NCBI RefSeq assembly: GCF_000337415.1
Contig: NZ_AOJD01000024.1
Location: 75,360 to 126,701, forward strand
DNA length: 51,342 bases
From: Halorubrum tebenquichense DSM 14210
Lineage (GTDB): Archaea > Halobacteriota > Halobacteria > Halobacteriales > Haloferacaceae
Reading direction: 5' to 3'
In this document: in pieces, positions 15,071 through 23,562 of the stretch
Numbering within the stretch: the first letter of the stretch is position 1
How the letters are laid out: every line of letters begins with the position of its first letter
Made by a program: the position numbers and the translations under genes
The notes under the pieces: generated by a model
Told to the model about the DNA's origin: nothing
Seen by the model: the letters and a program-made list of their open reading frames with translations, nothing else
Databases searched by the model: none

Positions 15071-16258
15071 ATGAACGGGAACCGGTTCGGCCGACTCTTC
15101 CAGCTGACGACCTACGGCGAGAGCCACGGCGACGCGATGGGCGTCACCGTCTCCGGCGTGCCCGCCGGCGTCGAACTCGACGAGGAGGCCATTCAGGCGC
15201 AGCTCGACCGGCGCAAGCCGGGCCAGTCGATGATCACCACCTCCCGGGGCGAGCCCGACGAGGTCGTCGTCAACTCCGGCGTCCAGGACGGCTACACCAC
15301 CGGCACGCCGATCGGCATGGTGATCCAGAACAAGGACGCGCGCTCGGGGAAGTACGAGCCGTACGTCACCGCGCCGCGCCCCTCGCACGGCGACTACACC
15401 TACTCCGCGAAGTTCGGCACGCGCAACTGGGGCGGCGGCGGGCGCTCCTCGGCGCGCGAGACGGTGAACTGGGTCGCGGCGGGCGCGGTCGCCGAGCAGG
15501 TCCTCGACGCCTCCGACCACGACGTCGAGATCAAAGCGCACGTCAACCGGATCGGCGACGTGGAGGCCGACGACGTGCCGTTCGAGCAGATCCTCGACCG
15601 CTCGGAGGAGAACGACGTGCGCTGTGCCGACCCCGACGCGGCCGCCGAGATGCAGGAGCTGATCGAGGAGTACCAGGAGCGGGGCGACTCCATCGGCGGC
15701 TCTATCTACTTCGAGTGCCGCGGCGTCCCGCGAGGACTCGGTTCGCCGCGGTTCGACAGCTTCCCCGCCCGGCTCGGGCAGGCGATGTTCTCCATCCCGG
15801 CGACGACGGGCGTCGAGTACGGATTGGGGAGGGACGCGACCGACGTGGCCGGCAGCGAGCGCAACGAAAACTGGACGTTCGACGACGGCGAGTCGTTCGA
15901 TCACGTCGAGAGCGACGAGGGCGACCCGGTCCCCGTCGGCAACGACCACGGCGGGCTACAGGGCGGAATCACCACCGGCGAGCCGATCTACGGCGAGGCG
16001 ACGTGGCACGCGCCGACCTCGATCCCGAAGAAGCAGCGGTCGGCCGACTGGGAGACGGGCGAGGAGAAGGAGGTACAGGTCGTCGGCCGCCACGACCCCG
16101 TCCTCCCGCCGCGGGCCGTGCCCGTCGTCGAGGCGATGCTGTACTGTACGGTCCTCGATTTCATGCTCCTGGCCGGCCGAATCAACCCGGACCGGGTCGA
16201 CGGGAACCCGGGGCAGTACGACACCGACTACCACCCGAGCAGCCCGGACAACGAGTAG
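15071..16258 (+). CDS. aroC: Chorismate synthase
   Basis: Final shikimate-pathway enzyme, converting 5-enolpyruvylshikimate-3-phosphate to chorismate using reduced FMN. The 395-residue length is typical. Diagnostic segments include the N-terminal NRFGRLFQLTTYGESHG, the RRKPGQS-like stretch DRRKPGQSMITTSRGEPDEV, RPSHGDYTYSAKFGTRNWGGGGRSSARET, NDHGGLQGGITTGEPI, and the C-terminal HDPVLPPRAVPVVEAM. Together these cover the FMN and substrate sites. No other aromatic-biosynthesis gene is nearby, so it is expressed alone from the TATA box before it. Confidence 0.98.
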   Translation: MNGNRFGRLFQLTTYGESHGDAMGVTVSGVPAGVELDEEAIQAQLDRRKPGQSMITTSRGEPDEVVVNSGVQDGYTTGTPIGMVIQNKDARSGKYEPYVTAPRPSHGDYTYSAKFGTRNWGGGGRSSARETVNWVAAGAVAEQVLDASDHDVEIKAHVNRIGDVEADDVPFEQILDRSEENDVRCADPDAAAEMQELIEEYQERGDSIGGSIYFECRGVPRGLGSPRFDSFPARLGQAMFSIPATTGVEYGLGRDATDVAGSERNENWTFDDGESFDHVESDEGDPVPVGNDHGGLQGGITTGEPIYGEATWHAPTSIPKKQRSADWETGEEKEVQVVGRHDPVLPPRAVPVVEAMLYCTVLDFMLLAGRINPDRVDGNPGQYDTDYHPSSPDNE

Positions 16259-16298
16259 GCTCCGGAGCGGGTGAGTCGCCGCCGTCAGGCCCGGCCGG

Positions 16299-16508
16299 TC
16301 ACTCCTCCGGCGACCACTCGCAGGCGTTTCCGGCGGGCAGACCGCGCTCGTCGACGTACGCGGAGAGGCACGCGTAGTTACAGAAGTACGCCGGCGACCC
16401 GCAGTCGTCGTCGCAGTCGCGGACGCAGATCGGGTCGTGGGCGAAGATCGGCGACTCGCAGTAGGCGCACGTCTCGTCGGCGTCGGGAGTGGAACCGGTC
16501 GTAGACAT
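16299..16508 (-). CDS. Small Cys-rich zinc-finger-like protein
   Basis: A 69-residue acidic protein with eight Cys: CAYCES, CVRDCDDDC and FCNYAC, suggesting one or two treble-clef or MYM-like zinc sites. The YFCNYACLSAYVDERGLP segment resembles haloarchaeal small zinc-finger families. The start MSTTGSTPDADETC at 16508 is preferred to 16532 because the latter adds an unrelated extension. Function unknown; a nucleic-acid or protein adaptor role is a guess from Cys pattern alone. Confidence 0.72.
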   Translation of the reverse strand: MSTTGSTPDADETCAYCESPIFAHDPICVRDCDDDCGSPAYFCNYACLSAYVDERGLPAGNACEWSPEE

Positions 16509-16583
16509 GCCCGGGCCGACGGACCGCTCCATCGAAAGCGTTTCGCGGACGCGTGTGGGCTGCGTCTCGGCGTATCGCCGCTC

Positions 16584-17501
16584 TCATACCGTCACGACGG
16601 CGTCGACGACGACGAGCAGCACGAACCCGACGAGGAACGCCGCGGTCGCGGCGTCCGCGTGGCCGTGGCCGTGCGAGGAGGGGATCAGTTCGCGGAACAC
16701 GACCGCGAGCATCGCGCCCGCCGCGAAGCCGGAGGCGACGGGGAACAACCCGGTCGAGAGGCCGACGAGCCAGAACCCGAACGCGGACGCGACGACCTGC
16801 GGGACGAACCCGGAGAGCGCGGTGTACCAGAGCACGCGGCCGCTCGACATCCCCGTCTCGGCCATCGGCACCGCGAACGCGAACCCGTCAGGGACGTTCT
16901 GGAGTCCGATCACGATCGCGAGCACCAGCGCGACCTCGTCCAGCCCGGACGCGAACGCGACGCCGATCGCCAACCCCTCGGGCGCGTTGTGGAGGGTGAT
17001 CGCCCCGCCGATCAGCAGCGCCTTCCGGAGCGTCGACTCGCGCTCGGCGTCCCCGGTCGTCTCGGCCGCCTCGGCGACGGCGGCCGTCCCCTCCGCGTCC
17101 CCGGTCGTCGCGGCCGCGCTCGCCGCCGCGCCGTCGGTCGCGTCCGCGACCGGATCGGCCGCGGGGAAGTCCATCGCCACAGCGTCCTCCCCGGTGGCAC
17201 CCCCTTCGGGGATCCACTCCCGGTACTGCGCGTGGAGGTGCGGAATGAGGTAGTTGCCGCCGAGCAGGGCGAACCCGCCGACGAACAGTCCGCTCATCAC
17301 CGCCGTTAGGGACCCCGACTCCAGTCCGGGTATCACGAGGCCGAACACGCTGGCGGCGATCATCAGCCCGGCGGCGAGTCCGAGCGCGGCGTCGTAGGTG
17401 CGGTGCGTCACTCGCGCCCGGAAGAAGACGGGGACCGCACCGAGGGCGGTGACGAGGCCGGCGGCGCTCGTCACGGCCAGCATCGTCGTGAACGTCGTCA
17501 T
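16584..17501 (-). CDS. ZIP family metal transporter
   Basis: A 305-residue eight-helix divalent-cation (zinc-type) transporter, GufA-like. The family signature in helix 4 is present (LHNAPEGLAIGVAF), and helix 5 carries GLQNVPDGFAFAVP as in GufA relatives. The cytoplasmic loop between helices 3 and 4 (about residues 90-155) is long and rich in Ala, Asp and Thr and lacks the usual His cluster; a HGHGHAD stretch occurs instead near the last helix. It moves metal into the cytoplasm if it follows the family rule. Upstream on the same strand lies an unrelated membrane protein gene 48 nt away, so an operon is possible. Confidence 0.9.
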   Translation of the reverse strand: MTTFTTMLAVTSAAGLVTALGAVPVFFRARVTHRTYDAALGLAAGLMIAASVFGLVIPGLESGSLTAVMSGLFVGGFALLGGNYLIPHLHAQYREWIPEGGATGEDAVAMDFPAADPVADATDGAAASAAATTGDAEGTAAVAEAAETTGDAERESTLRKALLIGGAITLHNAPEGLAIGVAFASGLDEVALVLAIVIGLQNVPDGFAFAVPMAETGMSSGRVLWYTALSGFVPQVVASAFGFWLVGLSTGLFPVASGFAAGAMLAVVFRELIPSSHGHGHADAATAAFLVGFVLLVVVDAVVTV

Positions 17502-17549
17502 GGGATCCGCATCCCCGTACGGGGGGATAAAAGGGCCGACCCGGACCGG

Positions 17550-18095
17550 TCACGCCGCGACGATCCGCCGGAGGTCGGCACCGTACGCGACGAGCCCGAC
17601 CGCGAGCGTCGCGAGCGCGCCGACGGGGAGGACCGCCAGCCAGCCGGCGGTCGCGCCGACGCCGAAGCGCACGCCGAGCCCCGCGGCGACCCAGAGGGTC
17701 GCGGCCGCCGCGAGCGCCAGCAGCCCGCCCGTCACCCGCCGGTCCTCGCGCCCGAACGCGACCCCGGCCGTGGCGCTGGCGGCCGCGATCAGGTGGAAGC
17801 CGACCGCGAGCGGCCACGCCCGGATCGACGGCGGCAGCGTCGCGAACGGCCGCGGCTGGTCGAGGAAGTACGCCCACACCGGATAGCCGGTGACCCCGGC
17901 CGCTCCGTCGCCGCCGAGCGTCACGAACCCCCAGAGGCTCACCAGCGTCGCGTCGCCTTCGCCCGGAACGACGGCCATCGGAACCGCGAGCAGCCCGGCG
18001 ACGAGGAGCCACTCGACGCGACTGCTGGTCGGTCCGGAACGCGAGTCGGCGGACGACTCCGCGGTCGCCGCCCCGATGTCGTTCGGTCTCTCCAT
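17550..18095 (-). CDS. Conserved haloarchaeal membrane protein (possibly TIGR04206 family)
   Basis: A 181-residue protein with a polar N-terminus of about 25 residues and four predicted transmembrane segments (roughly 27-55 with an insert, 92-112, 120-140, 150-175). The motif GYPVWAYFLDQPRP between helices, followed by IRAWPLAVGFHL, resembles an uncharacterised haloarchaeal family that I recall as TIGR04206; this is not verified. It lies directly upstream of the ZIP gene on the same strand. No catalytic motif. Function unknown. Confidence 0.68.
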   Translation of the reverse strand: MERPNDIGAATAESSADSRSGPTSSRVEWLLVAGLLAVPMAVVPGEGDATLVSLWGFVTLGGDGAAGVTGYPVWAYFLDQPRPFATLPPSIRAWPLAVGFHLIAAASATAGVAFGREDRRVTGGLLALAAAATLWVAAGLGVRFGVGATAGWLAVLPVGALATLAVGLVAYGADLRRIVAA

Positions 18096-18204
18096 ACGAC
18101 CGGTTCGACGCCCGAGGGTAAGTATGGTCGGAGCCCGGAGTCGAACGCGTCGCAGTCTTCCCCGCCCCCGTTAGGTGTAACCCGTCGCCGCCCGTACCGC
18201 GCGT

Positions 18205-18972
18205 GTGAACACCGACGACGGCGGTCACTACGACGCGGCGGTCGACGCGCTGGCGGTCCGGGAGTACGAGCGCGCGGGGAACCGCTACACCCGCGGCGGC
18301 CGGCGCGTCCTCGCCGACCCGCGGCCGGAGGTCGACCCCTTCGAACCCGACGAGAAGGGGTGGATCGGACAGGGGCTCCAGCAGCTGCTCGCGGCCGCGG
18401 TCGCGTACCGGGTCGCGGGCGCGGACGGCCGGGCGACCCAGCGCGCGGTCGAGGGGATCGCCGCGAGCCGCGACTTCGAGACGGTCCTCCGGAGACCGGG
18501 ACAGGCGGCCTGTCTCGCCGAGTTCGTCGCCGACTTCCGGGTCGCGGGCAACCTCGACGGGGCCGCGGCGGCGTACGACGCGGCCGCCGAGCGCTACGCG
18601 GCCGCGGGCGAGGCGACCGACTCGCCGCAGGCGCTCGCGACGACGCCGCTGTTCGAGTCGGCGGCCGCGACGATCAAGCAGGTCGCTCGCGGGCAGGCGG
18701 ACGGCGAGATCGCGATCAAGTGGGAAGATCTCCACGGGTCGGACCCGAGCCGCCCGGGCGAGTTCCTCGCGCACCGCGCTCGGGTCAAGAAGCAGCGGTT
18801 CGCGGGGCTCGTGGAGCGCGCCGTCGACGACGGCCACCTCGCCGCGCCCCGCGGGACGACGGAGTACAACAACGAGGGACACGAGTGTCCGAACTGCGGG
18901 TCGAACCACGTGAACTGGGCGGGCACCGGAATCCTCTGTCTGCGGTGTTCGACGCCGACCGAGACGCGCTGA
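18205..18972 (+). CDS. Haloarchaeal protein with helical repeats and C-terminal zinc ribbon
   Basis: A 255-residue cytoplasmic protein starting at GTG. The first 200 residues are Ala-rich helices (YDAAVDALAVREYERAGNRYTR..., AAAAYDAAAERYAAAG), suggestive of TPR-like repeats. The C-terminus carries a four-Cys ribbon, HECPNCGS and ILCLRCST. The combination appears to be a conserved haloarchaeal type, function unknown to me. An A/T-containing box (TTAGGTGTAA, 18171-18180) lies about 25-34 nt upstream. It converges on the alkaline-phosphatase family gene 15 nt downstream. Confidence 0.75.
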   Translation: MNTDDGGHYDAAVDALAVREYERAGNRYTRGGRRVLADPRPEVDPFEPDEKGWIGQGLQQLLAAAVAYRVAGADGRATQRAVEGIAASRDFETVLRRPGQAACLAEFVADFRVAGNLDGAAAAYDAAAERYAAAGEATDSPQALATTPLFESAAATIKQVARGQADGEIAIKWEDLHGSDPSRPGEFLAHRARVKKQRFAGLVERAVDDGHLAAPRGTTEYNNEGHECPNCGSNHVNWAGTGILCLRCSTPTETR

Positions 18973-18986
18973 CTCGCGAAAGCCGT

Positions 18987-20327
18987 CTACGAGATGAGGC
19001 TCTCGCCGTCGAACTCGGCGTCGACGTCGACGTCCATGAGATCGAGGACCGTCGGCGTCACGTCGAAGAGGTTGGCGTCGGTCAGGTCGAGGTCGGGTTC
19101 GGTCGAGTACAGCAGCGAGTTCTCGAACTTGTGCATCCCGTTTCGGGGGCCCTCGGTGAACACCGCCTCCTTGCCGCCGAAGCCGGACTTGAGGTCGAAC
19201 CCGTCGGCGGGGATGACGACCAGGTCGGGCGCGATCCCGTCGTGGTCGCCGTCGAAGACGGTCTCGCCTTTCACGATCCGCCGGCACACCTGCCGGCCGT
19301 CGGGGCCGGTGAGCGATTCGAGATCCTCGATGAGCTCCTCGCGCGTCTCCTCGTACTCGTCCTCGGGGACGATGCCGTTCGGCTCGCGGCCCTCTAGGTT
19401 GAGATAGAACCGTCCGGGGATGAGCGAGTACGCGCGGGTCTCGTCGTCGATGTCGGTCAGCGAGTCGTGGTCGTCGTCCGCGTAGGAGAGCCAGCCCTCG
19501 TCGGCGAGGAACTCGTTACAGTTCACCTCGTGGGTCAGCTCCGTGAACCCGTGGTCGGAGGCGACGATCAGGGTGGTGTCGTCGTCGAGCGCGTCGCGGA
19601 TCTCGCCGAGGTAGCCGTCGAGGGTGCGGTAGAACTCGAGGAACTCCTCTTTGTACTCGCCGTCGTTGGCGTAGTCGCCGAACAGGAAGTGGTTCACGCG
19701 GTCGGTGCTCATGAAGACGCCGAAGAAGAGGTCCCAGTCGTCCTCGGCGAGGTAATGGGAGAACGCGTCGTAGCGGGCGTCCAGCGTCGCGTGGGCGTTC
19801 TCGATGAACTCCGTCTTGTCGTCGTGGCCGAGTTTGGCGTTGACGTCGATCCGGTAGTCGAAGCCGTCGAGCGTCTCCCGGACCGACTCGTCGCTCGCGG
19901 CCGCGTCGAGGTCGGGCGAGAGGAATCCGGAGGCCATCCGCTGGACCCGCGTCGACGGCGGGAACGTGACGGGGACGTTGAGGACCGTCGCGTCGCGGCC
20001 GGCGTCGGTGACGCGGTCCCACAGGCGGGTCGCCTTCACGTGGCGACCCAGCGGGACGTACGTCTCGTAGGAGTCGACCTCGCGGTCCTGAAACCCGTAC
20101 ACGCCCGTCTCGCCGGGGTTCACGCCGGTCGTGAGGCTCGGCCAGCACGCGCTCGACTCGGGCGGCACGATGCTCTCCAACCGCCCGCCGGTGCCGGTCT
20201 CGGCGATGTCGGTCAGGTTCTCGAAGACGTCGGGGTGGTCCTCGACGAGGTCGAGCGGTACGCCGTCGATCCCGAGGAAGACGACGCGGCCGGCGTCGTC
20301 GCCGCGGAGCCGATCGAACAGACCCAT
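18987..20327 (-). CDS. Alkaline-phosphatase-superfamily phosphodiesterase/nucleotide pyrophosphatase
   Basis: A 446-residue metal-dependent hydrolase. Expected metal ligands are visible: the N-terminal Asp of VVFLGIDGVPLDL, D and H of FMSTDRVNHFLFGDY, and the pair in IVASDHGFTEL. The segment CWPSLTTGVNPGETGVYGF matches the nucleophile region of this superfamily, though I cannot say which Ser/Thr is the nucleophile. A late metal-site histidine appears in GPRNGMHKFENSLL. No signal peptide, so it is probably cytoplasmic. Substrate unknown: a nucleotide, sugar-nucleotide or phospho-sugar are possible. Start at 20327 (MGLFDRLRGDD). It is divergent from the CysD-like gene, sharing a 126-nt promoter region. 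Confidence 0.85.
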   Translation of the reverse strand: MGLFDRLRGDDAGRVVFLGIDGVPLDLVEDHPDVFENLTDIAETGTGGRLESIVPPESSACWPSLTTGVNPGETGVYGFQDREVDSYETYVPLGRHVKATRLWDRVTDAGRDATVLNVPVTFPPSTRVQRMASGFLSPDLDAAASDESVRETLDGFDYRIDVNAKLGHDDKTEFIENAHATLDARYDAFSHYLAEDDWDLFFGVFMSTDRVNHFLFGDYANDGEYKEEFLEFYRTLDGYLGEIRDALDDDTTLIVASDHGFTELTHEVNCNEFLADEGWLSYADDDHDSLTDIDDETRAYSLIPGRFYLNLEGREPNGIVPEDEYEETREELIEDLESLTGPDGRQVCRRIVKGETVFDGDHDGIAPDLVVIPADGFDLKSGFGGKEAVFTEGPRNGMHKFENSLLYSTEPDLDLTDANLFDVTPTVLDLMDVDVDAEFDGESLIS

Positions 20328-20453
20328 GGGCGGCCGTTCTCTGGCGGCGGTCATATCCCTTGTGTTCCGGCGAATTCCGCCGTCTGCTCGGTGTGCCGGC
20401 GAGCGGGGCGGATTCAGAAGGCCTATTGGCCCTGACGGCGACAGTTCCGCCGT

Positions 20454-21425
20454 ATGAGCGACGACTTCCCGGCGAGCGTCGACGTCGATTACACCGACGG
20501 GGAAGGGGAGGCCCCCGACGACTACCCGTCGATCCAGCACAAAATCGAGAAGGCGGTCGAAGTCACCCGCCGCGGTCTCGAACAGTACGACAACCCCGCG
20601 GTGATGTGGACGGGCGGGAAGGACTCCACGCTGACGCTGTACTTCATCAACCAGGTCGCCGAGGAGTACGGCTACGAGAAGCCGACCGCGGTGTTCATCG
20701 ACCACTTCCAGCACTTCGACTCGATCACCGACTTCGTCGAGCACTGGGCCGACGAGTGGGACATCGAGCTGGTGTACGCCCGCAACGACGACGTGGGCGC
20801 GTACGTCGAGGAACACGGGCTCGAACCCGGCGACGACATCCCCGTCGACGCGCTGTCTGAACACAACCAGCACCACATCCGGGAGATCCTCGAATACGAG
20901 GAGGACTCGTTCCCGTTCCTGCTCGACACCTACGTCGGGAACCACCTGCTGAAGACGGTCGCCTTGAACGACGCCCTCGAAGAGTACGACATCGACGGCG
21001 TCATCTCGGGCGTCCGCTGGGACGAACAGGAGGCCCGCGCCGACGAGACGTTCTTCTCGCCGCGCCACGACCCGGACCTGTTCCCGCCGCACGACCGCAT
21101 CCAGCCCATCCTCCAGTTCGCCGAGGCCGACGTCTGGGACGCGTTCTGGAACTTCGTCGTGCCGGACACGGTCGACGCGTTCCCCGACGAGGGACACATC
21201 CCGCAGGCCGACGACGACCTCCCCGAGGGCGTCACCCAAGAGGACGTCCCCATCTCGCCGAAGTACTTCGCCGGCTTCCGCTCGCTCGGCAGCGAGGTCA
21301 GCACGGAGAAGACGACCGAGGAGCCCGCGTGGCTCCAGAACCTCGAGGACACGACCGAACGCGCCGGCCGCGCCCAGGACAAAGAGGACCTGATGGAGCG
21401 CCTGCGCGACCTCGGCTACATGTGA
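20454..21425 (+). CDS. PAPS reductase/CysD-like ATP-pyrophosphatase family protein
   Basis: A 323-residue adenine-nucleotide alpha-hydrolase. The PP-loop is WTGGKDST near residues 53-60, after NPAV. The C-terminus (RSLGSE..STEKTTEEPAWLQ..TTERAGRAQDKEDLMERLRDLGYM, in pieces) strongly recalls the CysD tail with TSERQGR and MEKKKQEGYF. This suggests ATP sulfurylase small-subunit ancestry rather than a true PAPS reductase. No cysN homologue is adjacent. Either it works with a partner elsewhere or has another thiolation or adenylylation role. TATA-like CCTATTGG at 20422-20429 sits about 25-32 nt upstream. A T-rich run (TTCTTTTC, 21456) after the gene may end transcription. Confidence 0.85.
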   Translation: MSDDFPASVDVDYTDGEGEAPDDYPSIQHKIEKAVEVTRRGLEQYDNPAVMWTGGKDSTLTLYFINQVAEEYGYEKPTAVFIDHFQHFDSITDFVEHWADEWDIELVYARNDDVGAYVEEHGLEPGDDIPVDALSEHNQHHIREILEYEEDSFPFLLDTYVGNHLLKTVALNDALEEYDIDGVISGVRWDEQEARADETFFSPRHDPDLFPPHDRIQPILQFAEADVWDAFWNFVVPDTVDAFPDEGHIPQADDDLPEGVTQEDVPISPKYFAGFRSLGSEVSTEKTTEEPAWLQNLEDTTERAGRAQDKEDLMERLRDLGYM

Positions 21426-21502
21426 TCGCCGCCGGGAACTGATCTACTCCAATCGTTCTTTTCGCGACTCGTCCCGATCTACTGCCGACCAGCGACCGGC
21501 GA

Positions 21503-22786
21503 TCAGCGACCGCTCTCAGTTGTATCGCCCGCCGACGGCTCGCCCACCGACGCGGTGAACCCGACCTCGCGGAGTCGCTCCGCGAGCGGGAGCCCGATCC
21601 CCGACGCCGGCGTCAACACGCCGCCGTCGAACGGAGAGTCGACCTCGTCGCGCGCCAGACACACAGCGGACTCGCCGAGCATCCGCGCGGTCGCGCCGTA
21701 GCCGGGGTCGCGGTCGGCACCGAACTCGGCCTCGACCGTGAACGGACCCTCCGTGGCCGTCCCGCGCCCGAGGAGGCGGATGCGAAAGTGGCCCGCTTCG
21801 GCCTCTTCCCGCGTGGGTCCCTCCCCCGGGTCGGGGAAGACGTGTCGACGGAGCGCCGAGCGGACGGGACCGATCGACATCGCGGCGGAGAACGCGCCGA
21901 GACCGCCGGCGACGAGCCCCGCCGTCGTCGCGCCCCGCAGCCCCTCGCCGGTCGGAACGACCTCTGAACACCGGAACTCGCGGCCCCACGGGTAGCCGAG
22001 GAGGGCGTTGCTCCGCCGGATCACCCGCTCGTTCACCGACGCCATCGGCGACGGGGCGGTCCACGCTCCGCGGAGCGGATCCCGCCGCGGCCGCCGCTGC
22101 TCGCCCGGGTCGACGCCGCTCCGCTCGCCCGCGGGGGCCAGCGAGTAAGGGTTCCGGAGCGTCTCCCGCGCGAGGGGGTCGGTCGCGGCTGCCTCGAACA
22201 GTTCGCCGAAGCTCGCGAGCGTGCCGCCGCTGACGCTCCCGCTGCCGCCTTCGAGGTAGATTCGGACCGTCTCACAGGGCGCGTCGAACGTCTCTGCCGC
22301 GAACGACTGGACGAGCAGCGTCCCGAGATCGGCCGGCACGGAGTCGAAACCGCAGCTGTGAACGATCCGGGCGCTGGAGTCGACTGCGGCCTCGTGGAAC
22401 CGGTCGACCGTCTCGCGCACCCAGTTCACCTCGCCGGTGAGGTCGCAGTAGTCGGTGCCGGCCTCGACGCAGGCCTCGACGAGCGGCGTCCCGAGTCGGG
22501 TGTACGGGCCGACCGTCGTACAGACGACGCGCGTCTCCCGAGCGATCGCCCGCAGGCTCTCCGCGTCGGTCGCGTCGCCAACGACGACCGGCACGTCGTC
22601 CCACGCGTCGCTGCGGCCGGCGAGGTCGGCGGCGACCGCGTCGAGCTTTCCGCGGTCCCGCCCGCCGATCGCCAGCGCGAGGTCGTCCGGCCCGTAGCGC
22701 TCGGTGAGGTACTCGGCGGTGAACCGCCCCGCGACTCCGGTCGCTCCCCACACCACGACGTCGTACGTCGGATCGGCGTCGGTCAT
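21503..22786 (-). CDS. Saccharopine dehydrogenase NADP-binding domain family protein
   Basis: A 427-residue oxidoreductase. It begins with a Rossmann motif VVVWGATGVAGRFTAEYL near residues 10-27 and continues with IGGRDRGKLDAVAADL. Next come TVGPYTRLGTPLVEACVEAGTDYCDLTGEVNW and HSCGFDSVPADLGTLL, diagnostic of the trans-acting enoyl reductase/saccharopine-dehydrogenase-like group. Relatives reduce lipid intermediates in mycobacteria, but in haloarchaea the substrate is unknown; lysine metabolism is not implied. The second half is less conserved with a Pro/Arg-rich stretch near 225-245. It stands alone between genes of opposite orientation. Confidence 0.87.
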   Translation of the reverse strand: MTDADPTYDVVVWGATGVAGRFTAEYLTERYGPDDLALAIGGRDRGKLDAVAADLAGRSDAWDDVPVVVGDATDAESLRAIARETRVVCTTVGPYTRLGTPLVEACVEAGTDYCDLTGEVNWVRETVDRFHEAAVDSSARIVHSCGFDSVPADLGTLLVQSFAAETFDAPCETVRIYLEGGSGSVSGGTLASFGELFEAAATDPLARETLRNPYSLAPAGERSGVDPGEQRRPRRDPLRGAWTAPSPMASVNERVIRRSNALLGYPWGREFRCSEVVPTGEGLRGATTAGLVAGGLGAFSAAMSIGPVRSALRRHVFPDPGEGPTREEAEAGHFRIRLLGRGTATEGPFTVEAEFGADRDPGYGATARMLGESAVCLARDEVDSPFDGGVLTPASGIGLPLAERLREVGFTASVGEPSAGDTTESGR

Positions 22787-22919
22787 TCACCGACCCTACG
22801 CGGCGACCGCGCTAAACTCCCGGGGTCGCGGGCCTCCCGCCCTGCCCGCGCGCGTCGTGAACGCGCCGACTCGATTCGGCGGCGAGCGCGGCGTCGCCGA
22901 CGGCTCGCGGCGCGCTACC

Positions 22920-22926
22920 TCTTTAC
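22920..22926 (+). promoter_or_regulatory. TATA-like promoter of the 22950-23421 gene pair
   Basis: TCTTTACATG spans about 22919-22928, about 25-30 nt before the ATG at 22950, leaderless spacing. Confidence 0.45.
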
Positions 22927-22949
22927 ATGACCGGCCGTAAGGGGTACGC

Positions 22950-23213
22950 ATGGCCGTTGGCACCCGGTTATCACTACAGCTCGCCGACTTCGGCACCCGC
23001 TCGCTCGTCACGCACAGCCTCATGGCGCTGGGGTTCGTCGGGGCCGTCGTCACGGGACTGTTCGTCGAGGGACAGGTAGGCACCATCTCGATGGCGGCGT
23101 TCATCAACTTCACCGCCGGGCTGTGGATCTCGCAGTCGATCCACTCGCTCGGCAACGCCGCCACCGAAGACGAGTATCAGGGCGTCCTCAAAGAGTTGTT
23201 AGACCGTGTCTAG
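22950..23213 (+). CDS. Small membrane protein, first of a coupled pair
   Basis: An 87-residue protein with two hydrophobic segments (about 22-43 HSLMALGFVGAVVTGLFVEG and 47-63 ISMAAFINFTAGLWISQS) and an acidic-basic C-terminus (EDEYQGVLKELLDRV). Its last 8 nt overlap the start of the next gene, indicating translational coupling. Both look like conserved haloarchaeal small membrane proteins. No function can be assigned. Confidence 0.72.
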   Translation: MAVGTRLSLQLADFGTRSLVTHSLMALGFVGAVVTGLFVEGQVGTISMAAFINFTAGLWISQSIHSLGNAATEDEYQGVLKELLDRV

Positions 23214-23421
23214 CGACGTCGAACCCGGCATCGACGCCGGCCGGTTCGGGCGGATCCTCCTGCTCGTCGGCTTCGTCACGACCGTCTTCCTGTTCCTCAC
23301 CGCGAACCGACTGACCGGCGACGCCTTCCGCATCGGCGCTGTCGCCATCGGCATGGTCGGACTGATCACCGCGATCATCGGCTTCCTCGTCGCCGCCGGC
23401 AGCGCGGTCGACGCCTCCTGA
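23206..23421 (+). CDS. Small membrane protein, second of a coupled pair
   Basis: A 71-residue protein beginning at a GTG that overlaps the end of the previous gene. Two hydrophobic segments span about residues 15-33 (FGRILLLVGFVTTVFLFLTA) and 42-66 (RIGAVAIGMVGLITAIIGFLVAAGS). Probably forms a membrane complex with its partner, inferred only from coupling and similar size. The 141-nt gap after it contains nothing recognisable. Confidence 0.7.
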   Translation: MSSDVEPGIDAGRFGRILLLVGFVTTVFLFLTANRLTGDAFRIGAVAIGMVGLITAIIGFLVAAGSAVDAS

Positions 23422-23562
23422 CCCCGCCCCGGACGCGTTCCGCCGATCGCGTCGCCGGTGCGGTTCGGGGACGAGTTCGACCCCTCCTCGACGTCGGTCG
23501 CCGCCTCTCAGCCGGTCGGCGGGTGGTCCGGGGCGCTTCAGGCACCCGCGCTCGCGGGCCGG

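Noticed and set aside
16888-19287. Long minus-strand frame covering parts of three genes
   Set aside because: It crosses genes in different frames and contains only Arg-rich shadow sequence; the ZIP, membrane and zinc-ribbon genes are all in other frames.
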